Positions 47,776 to 56,355 are shown, counted from the first letter of the stretch. The stretch is DNA of 64,000 nt from Streptomyces sp. WZ.A104 (GCF_002382885.1 NZ_NWVL01000024.1:38235-102234); one strand, 5' to 3'. Made by a program: numbers and translations. The notes: a model not told the origin generated them from the letters alone.

Positions 47776-49065
47776 CTATCTGCGAGCGGGTGGCATCAGG
47801 GTCTGAACCGTCCGCTCGGAGCGCCGCCCCCGCCCGGCCCGGCGCCGCTGTTCGCCCAGTGCCCCCGCCCCGCCGAACTCCAGACCCGGCACGGCCCGCC
47901 CCGGTGGCAGCGCCAGCGACGACGTGTGCGGCACGGGGGCCCGCCCCGAGGGCTCCGGCACGCCCGGCAGCAAGGGCAACGCCCCGTCGGGCGTCAGCGC
48001 TCCGGAATCGGCGCCCGGCACCGTAACCCCCTCCAGGGCAACACCACCCGGAGCAGCACCCTCCGGAACGACATCATCCGGAACAGTGGCCTCAGTAGCG
48101 GTGCTGCCAGGAGCAGTGCCGTCAGGAACATCGACGCCAGGAACAGTGCCCGCCGGGACCGTGCCCAGCAGCCCACTCTCCGCCGCCGCGCCCACCGCCC
48201 CCGCCCCCGCACGGACCGTCAGCCGCTCTCTGGCGCGCTCCGCGCTCAGCCGCTCCCGCGTCAGCAGAACCAGGCCGGCCGCCGCCAGCGCTCCGCAGGA
48301 GAGGGCGAGGGCCATGCCCGGCCACCCGCCGCGGAAGTGCTCGCCGAACAAGGTGATCCCGACCGCTGCGGCCACAACAGGGTTGACGACGGTCACCGTC
48401 GCGAGCGGGGCCGTGAGCCCCGCGCCCCGGTAGGCCGCCTGCGACAGCAGCAGGCCTGCCGCCGCGAGTACGGCGATCACCAGCAGCGTAGGCAGTCCCG
48501 AGCGGACCGAGCCGGAAGTCCACTCCATGGCCACGGTCTTGGTGAACACCGAGGCCATACCGAACGCCGCCCCCGCACCCGTGGCCAGGACGATGCTCCG
48601 CAGGACCGGGCGGCGCAGCGCGTGGGCGAGTACGAAGATCGCGCCGACGCCCCCGAAGGTCACCGTCGCCAGCAGGAACTGCTCGGCCCCGTTCAGCGTG
48701 TGCGGCGCGGCCTCCCCCGTGAGAGCCAGCAGTCCGCAGAGACCGGCCGTCGCCATCAGCGCACCGCGCCAGGCCGTTGCCCCGGCCCGGCGCCCGACGA
48801 ACAGGGCGGCCATCGGGAGGGCGAAGACGATCGTCAGCGCGCCCAGCGGCTGGACCAGGCTGAGCGGACCGTAGGCCAGGGCCACCACGTGCAGGACCGC
48901 GCCGATCCCGTTGAGCAGCACGGCGACCCACCAGACGCGGTTGCGGAGCAGGGCGTACGAGGAGTTGTCACCGGTCGCCGCCACGCGCTCCTGGATGATC
49001 GCTCCGGCCGCGTAGGCGACCGCGGAGATCAGTGACAGCAGCACGGACAGCGCAAGGGAGCTCAT
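47776..49065 (-). CDS. DMT-superfamily (EamA-like) membrane transporter with a low-complexity tail
   Basis: Product of 429 residues from ATG at 49065. Residues 1-285 hold about nine to ten hydrophobic segments typical of EamA/DMT proteins (ALSVLLSLISAVAYAAGA; LSLVQPLGALTIVFALPMAALFVGRR; VNPVVAAAVGITLFGE). The last 140 residues are hydrophilic and built of imperfect V-P-x-G-x-A/T units (VPAGTVPGVDVPDGTAPG), then Arg-rich. The extreme C-terminus is read from the antisense strand of the peptidase relic. It may export or import a small metabolite. The gene converges on the Rpf-like gene. Confidence 0.8.
   Translation of the reverse strand: MSSLALSVLLSLISAVAYAAGAIIQERVAATGDNSSYALLRNRVWWVAVLLNGIGAVLHVVALAYGPLSLVQPLGALTIVFALPMAALFVGRRAGATAWRGALMATAGLCGLLALTGEAAPHTLNGAEQFLLATVTFGGVGAIFVLAHALRRPVLRSIVLATGAGAAFGMASVFTKTVAMEWTSGSVRSGLPTLLVIAVLAAAGLLLSQAAYRGAGLTAPLATVTVVNPVVAAAVGITLFGEHFRGGWPGMALALSCGALAAAGLVLLTRERLSAERARERLTVRAGAGAVGAAAESGLLGTVPAGTVPGVDVPDGTAPGSTATEATVPDDVVPEGAAPGGVALEGVTVPGADSGALTPDGALPLLPGVPEPSGRAPVPHTSSLALPPGRAVPGLEFGGAGALGEQRRRAGRGRRSERTVQTLMPPARR
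47777..47806 (+). pseudogene. Relic of a second M23 peptidase C-terminus
   Basis: The 30 bases encode YLRAGGIRV and a stop, nearly the same as the end of the upstream gene (YLRAGGVRV, 47733-47762) but with several base differences. The offset is 44 nt. It looks like the last codons of a once-duplicated paralogue whose body was deleted. Confidence 0.55.
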
Positions 49066-49311
49066 GTACACCACGATGTCCCGTCCGGGGCCCCGCGTCG
49101 TCGTCCTTGAGACGGCAATTCGACGTACTGCCCCAGTAGTACGCCCGTCGCACCGACGTCCTCCTTTCGACGGTAGTCCTACTGCCCCCGGCCGTCAGAA
49201 GTTCCGCGTCGGCGGATACGGTGAGCGGCGAGGCGGGCACAGCCGGTCTCCGACGGACGACGTCATGGGAACGGCCGCCCCCACCGGCCGAGGGCCGAGG
49301 AGGAACACGGC

Positions 49312-50010
49312 ATGGACCTGGCACTCCTGGCATCGGTCGGGGGATTCTTCGCCCTGCGGACGACCCCGGTGCCGGACGGCGCGCACCGCCCGTTGGCACA
49401 GGTGTACGGGGGAGAGGCCGGCCCCCTGGCCGCGCGTGTCGACCGGGTCGCCGCCCGCCTCGCGGCCCCCGAGCGGCGGGTCGCCGCCTCCATCGCCCAT
49501 CTCGGTCTCGCCGCGCGGCTCTGGTCCCTCGCGCTGGGCCCGGCCGCGCTGTTCGGGCGGATTCCCGCACTGACACCCGACGCACTCCATTGGGACCCGC
49601 TCGCCACCTCGCCGGACGATCTGTGGCTGGCGGAAGCGGTGGAACTGCCCGGTACGGCGGCCCGGGTTCGCGAGGAGGTCCAGTACGGGCATCTGGTGCC
49701 GCTGGCGGAAGCGTTCCGGCGCGACGGGAACATCTCCCCGCAGCTGCTGTGGGGCAACGCGGGCTCCGCGCTCGCCGGGGCCGTGCGCGAACTGGTCTCC
49801 TTCGCCCGCGTCCAGGACCGGCCGGACGTCGCCGCGCGGGCCCGCGCGCTGGCGGCGGAACTCTTCGACGACCCCGATCTGCGGGCCACCGGATCTCCGC
49901 ACGGCCCGGCGTTCCGGCGGCGCAGCTGCTGTCTGTACTGGCGCTGTCCGGGCGGCGGGCTGTGCGGGGACTGCGTGTTCGACAAGGCGCCGGGCTCAGC
50001 GGGACAGTAG
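49312..50010 (+). CDS. FhuF-like (2Fe-2S) ferric-siderophore reductase-type protein
   Basis: Product of 232 residues from ATG at 49312, with GAGGAGG upstream. The C-terminus RRSCCLYWRCPGGGLCGDCVF has the C-C-x(n)-C-x(2)-C arrangement of FhuF-type iron-sulfur reductases, which release iron from ferric siderophores. The remainder (LASVGGFFALRTTPVP; LSPQLLWGN-like SPQLLWGNAGSALAGAVREL) also fits the family. No iron-box sequence was noted directly upstream, and no siderophore genes adjoin it. Confidence 0.82.
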   Translation: MDLALLASVGGFFALRTTPVPDGAHRPLAQVYGGEAGPLAARVDRVAARLAAPERRVAASIAHLGLAARLWSLALGPAALFGRIPALTPDALHWDPLATSPDDLWLAEAVELPGTAARVREEVQYGHLVPLAEAFRRDGNISPQLLWGNAGSALAGAVRELVSFARVQDRPDVAARARALAAELFDDPDLRATGSPHGPAFRRRSCCLYWRCPGGGLCGDCVFDKAPGSAGQ

Positions 50011-50125
50011 CTCAGCAGGAGAACAGCTCCGCGGGGACACAGCTCGGCGGGGAGACAACTCCCGCGGGGAACAGCTCCGCGAAGAAACAGCGCCGCATAG
50101 AAACAACTCCGCGGGAAAGCGGTGG
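50011..50125. repeat. Imperfect AACAGCTCCGCGGG repeats
   Basis: Six or so degenerate copies of AACAGCTCCGCGGGGA, at 15-20 nt spacing, fill the 3' flank of the FhuF-like gene, followed by a doubled GGTGGCCCCGTGAG. It may be a decayed repeat array; its function is unknown. Confidence 0.55.
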
Positions 50126-50163
50126 CCCCGTGAGGGTGGCCCCGTGAGCGTCGCCCCCGCCCC

Positions 50164-50544
50164 TCAGGCGTCGAAGTCGCGGCGGGAGGCCTCGATGTGG
50201 CCGAGGTGCTCGTGGGTCCAGTCGCACATGACATGGACCGTCCGGCGCAGCCCCTGCCCCGGACCGGTGAGCGTGTACTCGACCCGGGGCGGCACGGTCG
50301 GATGCACGCACCGTTCGACCAGGCCGTTGCGCTCCAGCATCCGCAGGTTCTGGGTGAGCATCTTGTGGCTGATGCCCTCGACCTCGCCGCGCAGCTCGCC
50401 GAAGCGCAGCGTGCCTTCGCCCAGCGCCTCGATGATCAGGAGGGCCCACTTGTTGGCGACGTCGGAGAAGATCTCCCGCGCCAGCGAGTCCGCCCGCCGC
50501 AGATCCGCGTCCTCCGGCGAGTTGCTGAACTGCTTGGTCACCAT
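50164..50544 (-). CDS. HxlR-family transcriptional regulator
   Basis: Product of 126 residues from ATG at 50544, with AGGGGAA upstream. The HxlR winged helix is evident: VANKWALLIIEALGEGTLRFGELRGEVEGISHKMLTQNLRMLERNGLVER, with the wing VPPRVEYTLTGPG. Regulators of this family sense redox or aldehyde signals and often control the divergent gene, here a RidA-family protein 143 nt away. The shared promoter region 50545-50687 contains GGTTCCTGAGTAACC, an imperfect palindrome, near 50600. Confidence 0.9.
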   Translation of the reverse strand: MVTKQFSNSPEDADLRRADSLAREIFSDVANKWALLIIEALGEGTLRFGELRGEVEGISHKMLTQNLRMLERNGLVERCVHPTVPPRVEYTLTGPGQGLRRTVHVMCDWTHEHLGHIEASRRDFDA

Positions 50545-50687
50545 GAGGTTCCCCTGTCACCGAAAAGTGCGTTCTTCCATGTCAGCGGCCACTCTCCTAC
50601 GGTTCCTGAGTAACCACAAGTGACCGGGAACGGCCCGGTCCGGTGGCAGCCGGGGCCCCACGGGTTCCGGACGAGGAGGCGGACAGC

Positions 50688-51098
50688 ATGGCCATCACCC
50701 TGGTGAACCCGAGTGGACTGCCGGAGGTCGGCGCCTACCGGCAGGTGTCGGTCGCGACCGGATCGAGGCTGGTCTTCGTCGCCGGGCAGGTCGCCTGCGA
50801 CGCCGACGGGACCACCGTCGGTCCGGGCGACCTCGCCGCGCAGGTCGAGAGGTGCTACCTCAACGTCGCCACGGCCCTCGCCGCGGTGGGCGGGTCCTTC
50901 GCCGACGTGGCGAAGCTGACCGTGTACGTCGTGGACTGGACACCCGACAAGATGCCCCTGTTCCTGGAGGGCGTGGCCCGGGCCGCCGCGGAGCTGGGGG
51001 CCACGCCCGTACCGCCCGGCACACTGGTGGGTGTCGCGGCGCTCGACATCCCTGAGCACCTGGTCGAGGTCGAGGCCACCGCAGTGCTCGACGCCTGA
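50688..51098 (+). CDS. RidA-family protein (imine/enamine deaminase type)
   Basis: Product of 136 residues from ATG at 50688, with GAGGAGG 8 nt upstream. RidA/YjgF features: GAYRQVSVATGSRLVFVAGQVACDADG, ERCYLNVATALAAVGGSFADVAKLTVYVVD, and the C-terminal RxTP-like segment altered to VPPGTLVGVAALDIPEHLVEVEATAVL. The usual catalytic Arg of RidA proper is replaced (PPGTLV), so it belongs to a Rid subfamily other than archetypal RidA. It probably hydrolyses a reactive imine or has a related quality-control role under the HxlR regulator. Confidence 0.87.
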   Translation: MAITLVNPSGLPEVGAYRQVSVATGSRLVFVAGQVACDADGTTVGPGDLAAQVERCYLNVATALAAVGGSFADVAKLTVYVVDWTPDKMPLFLEGVARAAAELGATPVPPGTLVGVAALDIPEHLVEVEATAVLDA

Positions 51099-51103
51099 CG
51101 GGC

Positions 51104-51607
51104 TCAGGTGCTGAGCTGGAACTCCGCCCGGATCCGCTTGCCGACCGGCACCCGCTCCGCCGTGAGCCGGTCGCACAGCGCCACGACGATCTCCATGCCG
51201 TGACCGCCCAGTCGGGCCGGGTCGCGGGCGTACAGCACGGGCATCGCGGTGCTGCTGTCGTAGACGGTGACGCTGATGAGCTGCGCGTTGCCCTCCAGCT
51301 CCAGGAGGTAGGGGCCGTGGCTGTAGCGGTCGGCGTTGGTGACGAGTTCGCTCACGGCCAGCATGAGGTCGCTGCGCGTGTGCGCGCCGATCGTGGCGAG
51401 GCACTCCACCGCGAGCCTCGTCAGGAAGCGGTCGGCGAGCGCCCGGGCCAGCGCGATACAGCCCGGCTGGCCGTCGAAGACCTCGGCGCTGAGCAGTACC
51501 TCGGCGGACCGCAGCCCCTGACCCGGGTCTTCCGGTGGGGAGATGACCTGTTCGTTCATGTGCTCCAGCCAGGGCGCCGCAGTGAGGTCGCAGACCTTTT
51601 CCGCCAT
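51104..51607 (-). CDS. RsbW-like anti-sigma ATPase/kinase (HATPase_c_2)
   Basis: Product of 167 residues if started at ATG 51607; a later ATG at 51559 with GGAG upstream is an alternative. The GHKL fold is recognised by the N box LMLAVSELVTNADRYSHG (Asn and Glu) and the G1 box DPARLGGHGMEIV. Streptomyces carry many such small ATPases that act as anti-sigma factors or serine kinases of anti-anti-sigma factors. It follows the sigma-factor gene on the same strand with a 117-nt gap, so it may regulate that sigma factor. Confidence 0.82.
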   Translation of the reverse strand: MAEKVCDLTAAPWLEHMNEQVISPPEDPGQGLRSAEVLLSAEVFDGQPGCIALARALADRFLTRLAVECLATIGAHTRSDLMLAVSELVTNADRYSHGPYLLELEGNAQLISVTVYDSSTAMPVLYARDPARLGGHGMEIVVALCDRLTAERVPVGKRIRAEFQLST

Positions 51608-51724
51608 GCGTCTACCCGTGGCGAAGAATCCCACTCCAGGGGATCCGGGGTGATCCTACGCACGTCCGGGCAGCCGCACCACGGTCGGGGAGAACTCACC
51701 GGTCCAGCCCCTCCCGTGGCCTGT

Positions 51725-52621
51725 TCAGGCCTCGATGCTCATCCCCTTGCGCAGCCGCTGGACGATCCGGGTGAGCAGCCGCGACACATGCATCTGGGAC
51801 ACACCCAGCTCCGCGCCGATCTGCGACTGCGTCATCTCCGCACCGAACCGCATCTGCACGATCCGGCGCTCCCGGTCGTCGAGCTGTTCCAGCAGCGGCG
51901 CCAGGGTGTGCAGGTTCTCGACCGACTCGATCGCCGGGTCGGTCTCGCCGAGGACGTCCGCGTAGGCCTGCTGCTCCTGGCCGGAGTCGCTGTCCGCGGA
52001 CGGGGTGTCGAGCGAGCCCGCCGAGTAGCCGTTGGCGGCCACGAGCCCCTCGATGATCTCCTCCTCGGGGAGGTCGAGGTGCTCGGCCAGCTCCTTGACC
52101 GTGGGGTCGCGGTCGAGCTCCGCGGAGAGCTGCTCCTTCGCCTTGGCGAGGTCCACCCGCAGCTCCTGGAGCCGCCGCGGCACATGGACGGACCAGGTGG
52201 TGTCCCGGAAGAAGCGCTTGATCTCGCCGACGATGTACGGGACGGCGAAGGTGGCGAACTCGACCTCGCGGGCCAGGTCGAACCGGTCGATCGCCTTGAT
52301 CAGCCCGATCGTGCCGACCTGGATGATGTCCTCGGTGTCGTCGCCGCCCCGGTTGCGGAACCGGGACGCGGCGAAGCGCACCAGCGAGAGGTTCATCTCG
52401 ATCAGGGTGTTGCGCGCGTACTGGTGCTCGTGCGTGCCCTCCTCCAGTACCTGGAGGCGGTCGAAGAAGATCTTCGACAGGGCCCGCGCGTCCTGCGGGG
52501 CGATCTTTCCGGCGTCCTCGACCCAGGGCAGCTCTCCGGCGACGTCGGCTGTCCGCGCTCCGGTCCGGTCGTCGCTCAGTGGCGCCGTCGTTCCGGTGGC
52601 TCGCGCTGACATGGCCGTCAT
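51725..52621 (-). CDS. SigB/SigF-group RNA polymerase sigma factor
   Basis: Product of 298 residues from ATG at 52621, with GGAGGG 8 nt upstream. Region 2 is LIEMNLSLVRFAASRFRNRGGDDTEDIIQVGTIGLIKAIDRFDLAREVEFATFAVPYIVGEIKRFFRD, region 3 is VHVPRRLQELRVDLAKAKEQLSAELDRDPTVKELAEHL, and region 4 is LDDRERRIVQMRFGAEMTQSQIGAELGVSQMHVSRLL. This is the type 3 (stress/sporulation) group, of which Streptomyces has several members. The downstream RsbW-like ATPase gene is a possible antagonist. The short N-terminal extension is Ser/Thr-rich. Confidence 0.93.
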   Translation of the reverse strand: MTAMSARATGTTAPLSDDRTGARTADVAGELPWVEDAGKIAPQDARALSKIFFDRLQVLEEGTHEHQYARNTLIEMNLSLVRFAASRFRNRGGDDTEDIIQVGTIGLIKAIDRFDLAREVEFATFAVPYIVGEIKRFFRDTTWSVHVPRRLQELRVDLAKAKEQLSAELDRDPTVKELAEHLDLPEEEIIEGLVAANGYSAGSLDTPSADSDSGQEQQAYADVLGETDPAIESVENLHTLAPLLEQLDDRERRIVQMRFGAEMTQSQIGAELGVSQMHVSRLLTRIVQRLRKGMSIEA

Positions 52622-52854
52622 GGTGTCGCCCTCCCTGCTGTCCGATGTGTCGGACGGTCGCCTGCCCGCTCTCCCCGGAGTCATGCCCTCCTTTTCCGCC
52701 TTCTTCGATGGGTCGTCGCCTTTTCCGTCTCATCCGTCTCCCTCGTCGCTCCTCGCCCGAACGGAGCAGTGACCGACGCATGGCAAACTTGACCGGGGTG
52801 TTTCGGCCGTGGTGATCAATGACCCGCGGCTACGGAGATGACAGAGGAACGGCA

Positions 52855-54339
52855 ATGACGGTGACAGAGGACAGCCCGGAGCTCGCTCCCGGAACCGACG
52901 AGTTCGGCCCCGGCATCGACCCGGAGCGGCTGGCCGTCTGCCTGAGCGTGCTCGACGAGCTCGACCGGATCGAGGTCGACCACCCGGATGCCATCGCCGT
53001 CCGCCGGGCCACCGCCGGTATCTACCGCACGGTGAAGCAGCGCCGCCGCCAGGAGCGCCGGGCCGCGAAGACCGCCCACGACCGGGCCGTCACCGAGGCC
53101 ACCGCGACCGGCTCGGCCGAGCGCATCGACGACGAGACGCAGGGCGTCCTGCCCTCCTCCTCCGTCCAGGCCGAGATCGCGGGCATCCTCCAGCGGCCCC
53201 GGTCCTGCTACATCTGCAAGACGCGTTACGTCGAGGTCGACGCGTTCTACCACCAGCTCTGCCAGCCGTGCGCCAAGGACAACCGCGCCCGCCGCGACGC
53301 CCGCACCGACCTCACCGGGCGCCGGGCGCTGCTCACCGGCGGCCGGGCCAAGATCGGCATGTACATCGCGCTGCGGCTGCTGCGCGACGGTGCGCACACC
53401 ACCATCACCACCCGCTTCCCCAACGACGCGATCCGCCGTTTCAAGGCGATGGAGGACAGCGACGAGTGGATCCACCGGCTGAAGGTCGTCGGCATCGACC
53501 TCCGCGACCCCGCCCAGGTCGTGGCGCTCGCCGACTCGGTCGCCGCCGAGGGCCCGCTGGACATCCTGATCAACAACGCGGCGCAGACCGTACGCCGCTC
53601 CCCGGGCGCCTATAGCGAGCTGGTCAACGCCGAGTCCGCCCCGCTGCCCGCCGGCGAGCTGCCCGCCGCCGAGGTGATCGGCACCTTCAACAGCGGCACG
53701 GTCGACCGGGTGGCCGCGCTCCCCGCCGCCCGCAGGGAGGCTCTGAGCGCCCAGGAGGTCACCGACCTCGCGCTGGTCACCGGCTCCGCCTCCCCGGCCC
53801 GGATCGCCGCGGGCACCGCGATCGACGCGGGCGGACTCGTGCCCGACCTGCACGACACCAACAGCTGGATCCAGACGGTGGAGGAGGTCGAGCCGATCGA
53901 GCTCCTCGAAGTCCAGCTCTGCAACTCCACCGCCCCGTTCATCCTGATCAGCAGGCTTCGCCCGGCGATGGCAGCGACCGCCGCGAAGCACGCGTACGTC
54001 GTCAACGTCTCCGCGATGGAGGGTGTCTTCAGCCGCGGCTACAAGGGTGCGGGCCACCCGCACACCAACATGGCCAAGGCCGCGCTCAACATGCTGACGC
54101 GTACCAGCGCCCAGGAGATGTTCGAGAGGGACGGCATCCTGATGACGGCCGTGGACACCGGCTGGATCACGGACGAACGCCCCCACCCGGACAAGATGCG
54201 GCTCGCCGAGGAAGGCTTCCACGCCCCCCTCGACCTGGTCGACGGCGCCGCCCGGGTCTACGACCCGATCGTCCGAGGCGAGGCGGGCGAGGCGCTCTAC
54301 GGCTGCTTCCTCAAGGACTACGCCCCGGCGAACTGGTAA
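52855..54339 (+). CDS. SDR-fold protein with N-terminal zinc-ribbon-like motif and altered active site
   Basis: Product of 494 residues from ATG at 52855, with GAGGAAC 6 nt upstream. Residues about 110-145 hold SCYICKTRYVEVDAFYHQLCQPC, a Cys-x2-Cys / Cys-x2-Cys zinc-ribbon-like element. The Rossmann SDR part follows: RRALLTGGRAKIGMYIALRLL (Gly motif), ILINNAAQT (NAG-like) and VVNVSAMEG (catalytic Ser). At the YxxxK position the sequence reads TNMAK, so the catalytic Tyr is Thr. A second insertion separates the two halves. It is a conserved-looking actinobacterial architecture, possibly NAD(P)-binding but not a standard dehydrogenase. Confidence 0.82.
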   Translation: MTVTEDSPELAPGTDEFGPGIDPERLAVCLSVLDELDRIEVDHPDAIAVRRATAGIYRTVKQRRRQERRAAKTAHDRAVTEATATGSAERIDDETQGVLPSSSVQAEIAGILQRPRSCYICKTRYVEVDAFYHQLCQPCAKDNRARRDARTDLTGRRALLTGGRAKIGMYIALRLLRDGAHTTITTRFPNDAIRRFKAMEDSDEWIHRLKVVGIDLRDPAQVVALADSVAAEGPLDILINNAAQTVRRSPGAYSELVNAESAPLPAGELPAAEVIGTFNSGTVDRVAALPAARREALSAQEVTDLALVTGSASPARIAAGTAIDAGGLVPDLHDTNSWIQTVEEVEPIELLEVQLCNSTAPFILISRLRPAMAATAAKHAYVVNVSAMEGVFSRGYKGAGHPHTNMAKAALNMLTRTSAQEMFERDGILMTAVDTGWITDERPHPDKMRLAEEGFHAPLDLVDGAARVYDPIVRGEAGEALYGCFLKDYAPANW

Positions 54340-54386
54340 CCCGAACAGCCCAACCGGAGCGCATCCCTCCGCGCGCAGGCCGGATA

Positions 54387-54419
54387 CCCGGCCCAGGATT
54401 TCCCCTGGGCCGGGTTTTT
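54387..54419 (+). terminator. Rho-independent terminator
   Basis: An 11-bp stem CCCGGCCCAGG / CCTGGGCCGGG with a 6-nt loop is followed directly by five T, 48 nt after the SDR stop. It is the clearest canonical terminator in the window. Confidence 0.93.
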
Positions 54420-54480
54420 GCTGTGCGGAGTGGCTGAAAGTGACCTACTGCACACGTTCTATCGAGCGCGGTGGCGCTCA

Positions 54481-54499
54481 TTTGGTTAGGCTGAGGTGA
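54481..54499 (+). promoter_or_regulatory. Candidate iron box (DmdR/IdeR type)
   Basis: TTTGGTTAGGCTGAGGTGA matches 14 of 19 positions of the consensus TTAGGTTAGGCTAACCTAA. It lies in the AT-richer gap between the SDR terminator and the small peptide gene, about 200 nt upstream of that gene. Confidence 0.4.
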
Positions 54500-54698
54500 A
54501 CGGACGCCATCGAGGAGCCCACGAAGGTTCCCCGACCGTCCTGGGACATGGCCGGGTAACCCGGCCGCCGTCCCGCCCCGAACCGGCGCCACCGCGACCG
54601 ACATATCCCAACCCCTGCCCGCTCAGGGCGGTCGCGCTCCGGCATCGGTGCCGGAGCGTCGGCGACGCCCTGGGTGACGCGACACAGAGGAGTGCGCG

Positions 54699-54875
54699 GT
54701 GACGACACCGGAACTGACCGAGCGAGAGAAGCGCCCCGCCGAACGGCACGGAGGACGGCCCGGCCGCCCCGAGACCCTGAGCAACATCGAGGTCTGGGCC
54801 AGGTCCGCCCCGATCCGGCTGGCCGGATACGAGGACGACCTCGCCGAGCCCCACATCCTGCCCGGCATCGACTGA
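54699..54875 (+). CDS. Small 58-residue peptide gene
   Basis: GTG at 54699 is preceded by GAGGAG at ideal distance, and the frame closes at TGA 54873-54875. The product begins MTTPELTEREKRPAERHGG and ends RLAGYEDDLAEPHILPGID. The N-terminal half is charged and the C-terminal half is acidic with several aromatic/aliphatic residues and no Cys. It is too short for common enzymes. The layout (hydrophilic leader-like half, distinct core-like end) could fit a RiPP precursor or a small regulatory protein. No maturation enzyme adjoins it, so no function is claimed. Confidence 0.6.
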   Translation: MTTPELTEREKRPAERHGGRPGRPETLSNIEVWARSAPIRLAGYEDDLAEPHILPGID

Positions 54876-54902
54876 CGGCAGTGCACCCCGGCGGCCCGGG
54901 TC

Positions 54903-56333
54903 TCAGCCTCCCCGCTCCGGAGGGCGGGGCCGGGACACGGGCCGCAGGAACTCCCGTACGTAGGTCCGGTGCCACCAGCAGCCGGTGGCCCGCAGCTCCC
55001 GCAGATCCGTGAACCGGTAGTGGAACACCCGGGCGCGCACATGGCGCGGCGGTCCGTCGGGGAACGGGTTGTGCCCCAGCAGCCGGAGCGTGTCCCGGTC
55101 GCCCTCCAGCAGCCGCTCGGCGAACGGCCCGAACCAGGAGCGCGCGTACGCGGGGGAGAGCGCCGCGAACCACATCATCCAGTCGAGCCGCAGATGGTAC
55201 GGAGCGAAGGGGCGCGGCAGCCGGTGCGGATCGCCGGGCTTGCCGCGGAAGCCGTACTCCCGCCAGTCGCCGCCCTCGTGCGGCACCTCGTCGACCGTGC
55301 CCTCCACCACCACTTCCAGCCGTGTCCGGCTGATGGACCCGAAGGCTCCATAGGTGTTGACCAGGTGCAGCGGGTCGTAGGACCGGTTCATCGCCTGCCG
55401 TCGCGAGAGCAGATTGCGCGCCGGGCGGTAGCTGAGCACCAGCACCAGGACGGTCACCGCGATGACGACCGCCTCGTACCAGAGGGGTGGCGGGGCCTGG
55501 GCGGGCGGCGGACCGGCCAGGGGCGTCCAGTCGATCACCGAGAGCGCCAGGGCGATCGTCAGCCAGTTCAGCCAGGCGAAGTTCCCCGACAGGACCAGCC
55601 AGAGCTGGGTGAGGACCATCAGACCGGCCGCCACGCTCGCCACCGGCTGCGGGGTGAACAGCAGGAAGGGGACCAGCAGCTGGGTGACGTGGTTGGCGGC
55701 GACCTCGACGCGGTGCACGGGCCTGGGCAGATGGTGGAAGAACCAGCTCAGCGGCCCCGGCATCGGCTGGGTCTCGTGGTGGAAGTCCAGACACGTCAGC
55801 CGCCGCCAGCAGGCGTCACCGCGCATCTTGATCAGCCCGGCGCCGAACTCCACCCGGAACAGCAGCCACCGCAGCAGCCACAGCACCAGCACCGGCGCGG
55901 CCGTGTCCCCGGTGCCCAGGAAGATCGCCAGGAACCCCGTCTCCAGCAGGAGCGACTCCCAGCCGAATCCGTACCAGACCTGCCCCACCTGGACGATCGA
56001 CAGGTACAGCACCCACGGCAGTGCCCAGAGCAGCATGCCGCCCCACAGCGGCAGCAGGCCGTCGAGCCCGGCGAGCAGGGCCACCGAGACGGCGCAGCCG
56101 CTCCAGGCGACGGCGGCGAAGAAGCGGTCCGAGTAGTGCAGCCGGAACAGCCCCGGAGCCGCCCGCCAGGGGGTGCGCCGCAGCAGTTCGGGCACGGGCA
56201 GCATGCCGCGCTCGCCGATCAGCGCCCGGAACTGGAGCGCGGCGGAGAGGAAGGCGACCAGATAGACCACGGCCAGAGCCCGCTGGAAGATCAGCCGGCT
56301 CAGCCAGTAGCCGTCCGCGGTGAACCACTCCAT
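54903..56333 (-). CDS. Lipase maturation factor-like membrane protein
   Basis: Product of 476 residues from ATG at 56333. The LMF1-family pattern is visible: WLSRLIFQRALAVVYLVAFLSAALQFRALIGERGMLP, then WGSLLLETGFLAIF-like WESLLLETGFLAIFLG, RWLLFRVEFGAGLIKMRGDACWRRLTCLDFHHETQPMP, LSWFFHHLP, and a C-terminal soluble domain with FRGKPGDPHRLPRPFAPYHLRLDWMMWFAAL. About eight membrane segments. In vertebrates the family matures lipases in the ER; the bacterial role is unknown. It is followed by the DUF1990/YndJ pair upstream on the same strand. Confidence 0.88.
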   Translation of the reverse strand: MEWFTADGYWLSRLIFQRALAVVYLVAFLSAALQFRALIGERGMLPVPELLRRTPWRAAPGLFRLHYSDRFFAAVAWSGCAVSVALLAGLDGLLPLWGGMLLWALPWVLYLSIVQVGQVWYGFGWESLLLETGFLAIFLGTGDTAAPVLVLWLLRWLLFRVEFGAGLIKMRGDACWRRLTCLDFHHETQPMPGPLSWFFHHLPRPVHRVEVAANHVTQLLVPFLLFTPQPVASVAAGLMVLTQLWLVLSGNFAWLNWLTIALALSVIDWTPLAGPPPAQAPPPLWYEAVVIAVTVLVLVLSYRPARNLLSRRQAMNRSYDPLHLVNTYGAFGSISRTRLEVVVEGTVDEVPHEGGDWREYGFRGKPGDPHRLPRPFAPYHLRLDWMMWFAALSPAYARSWFGPFAERLLEGDRDTLRLLGHNPFPDGPPRHVRARVFHYRFTDLRELRATGCWWHRTYVREFLRPVSRPRPPERGG

Positions 56334-56355
56334 CCCTGCCAGTATCTGCCAGGCG

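Noticed and set aside
54496..54702. Frame starting at GTG 54496 next to the iron-box candidate
   Set aside because: Its start overlaps the candidate box, it has no ribosome-binding site, and the product is Arg/Pro-rich without motifs.
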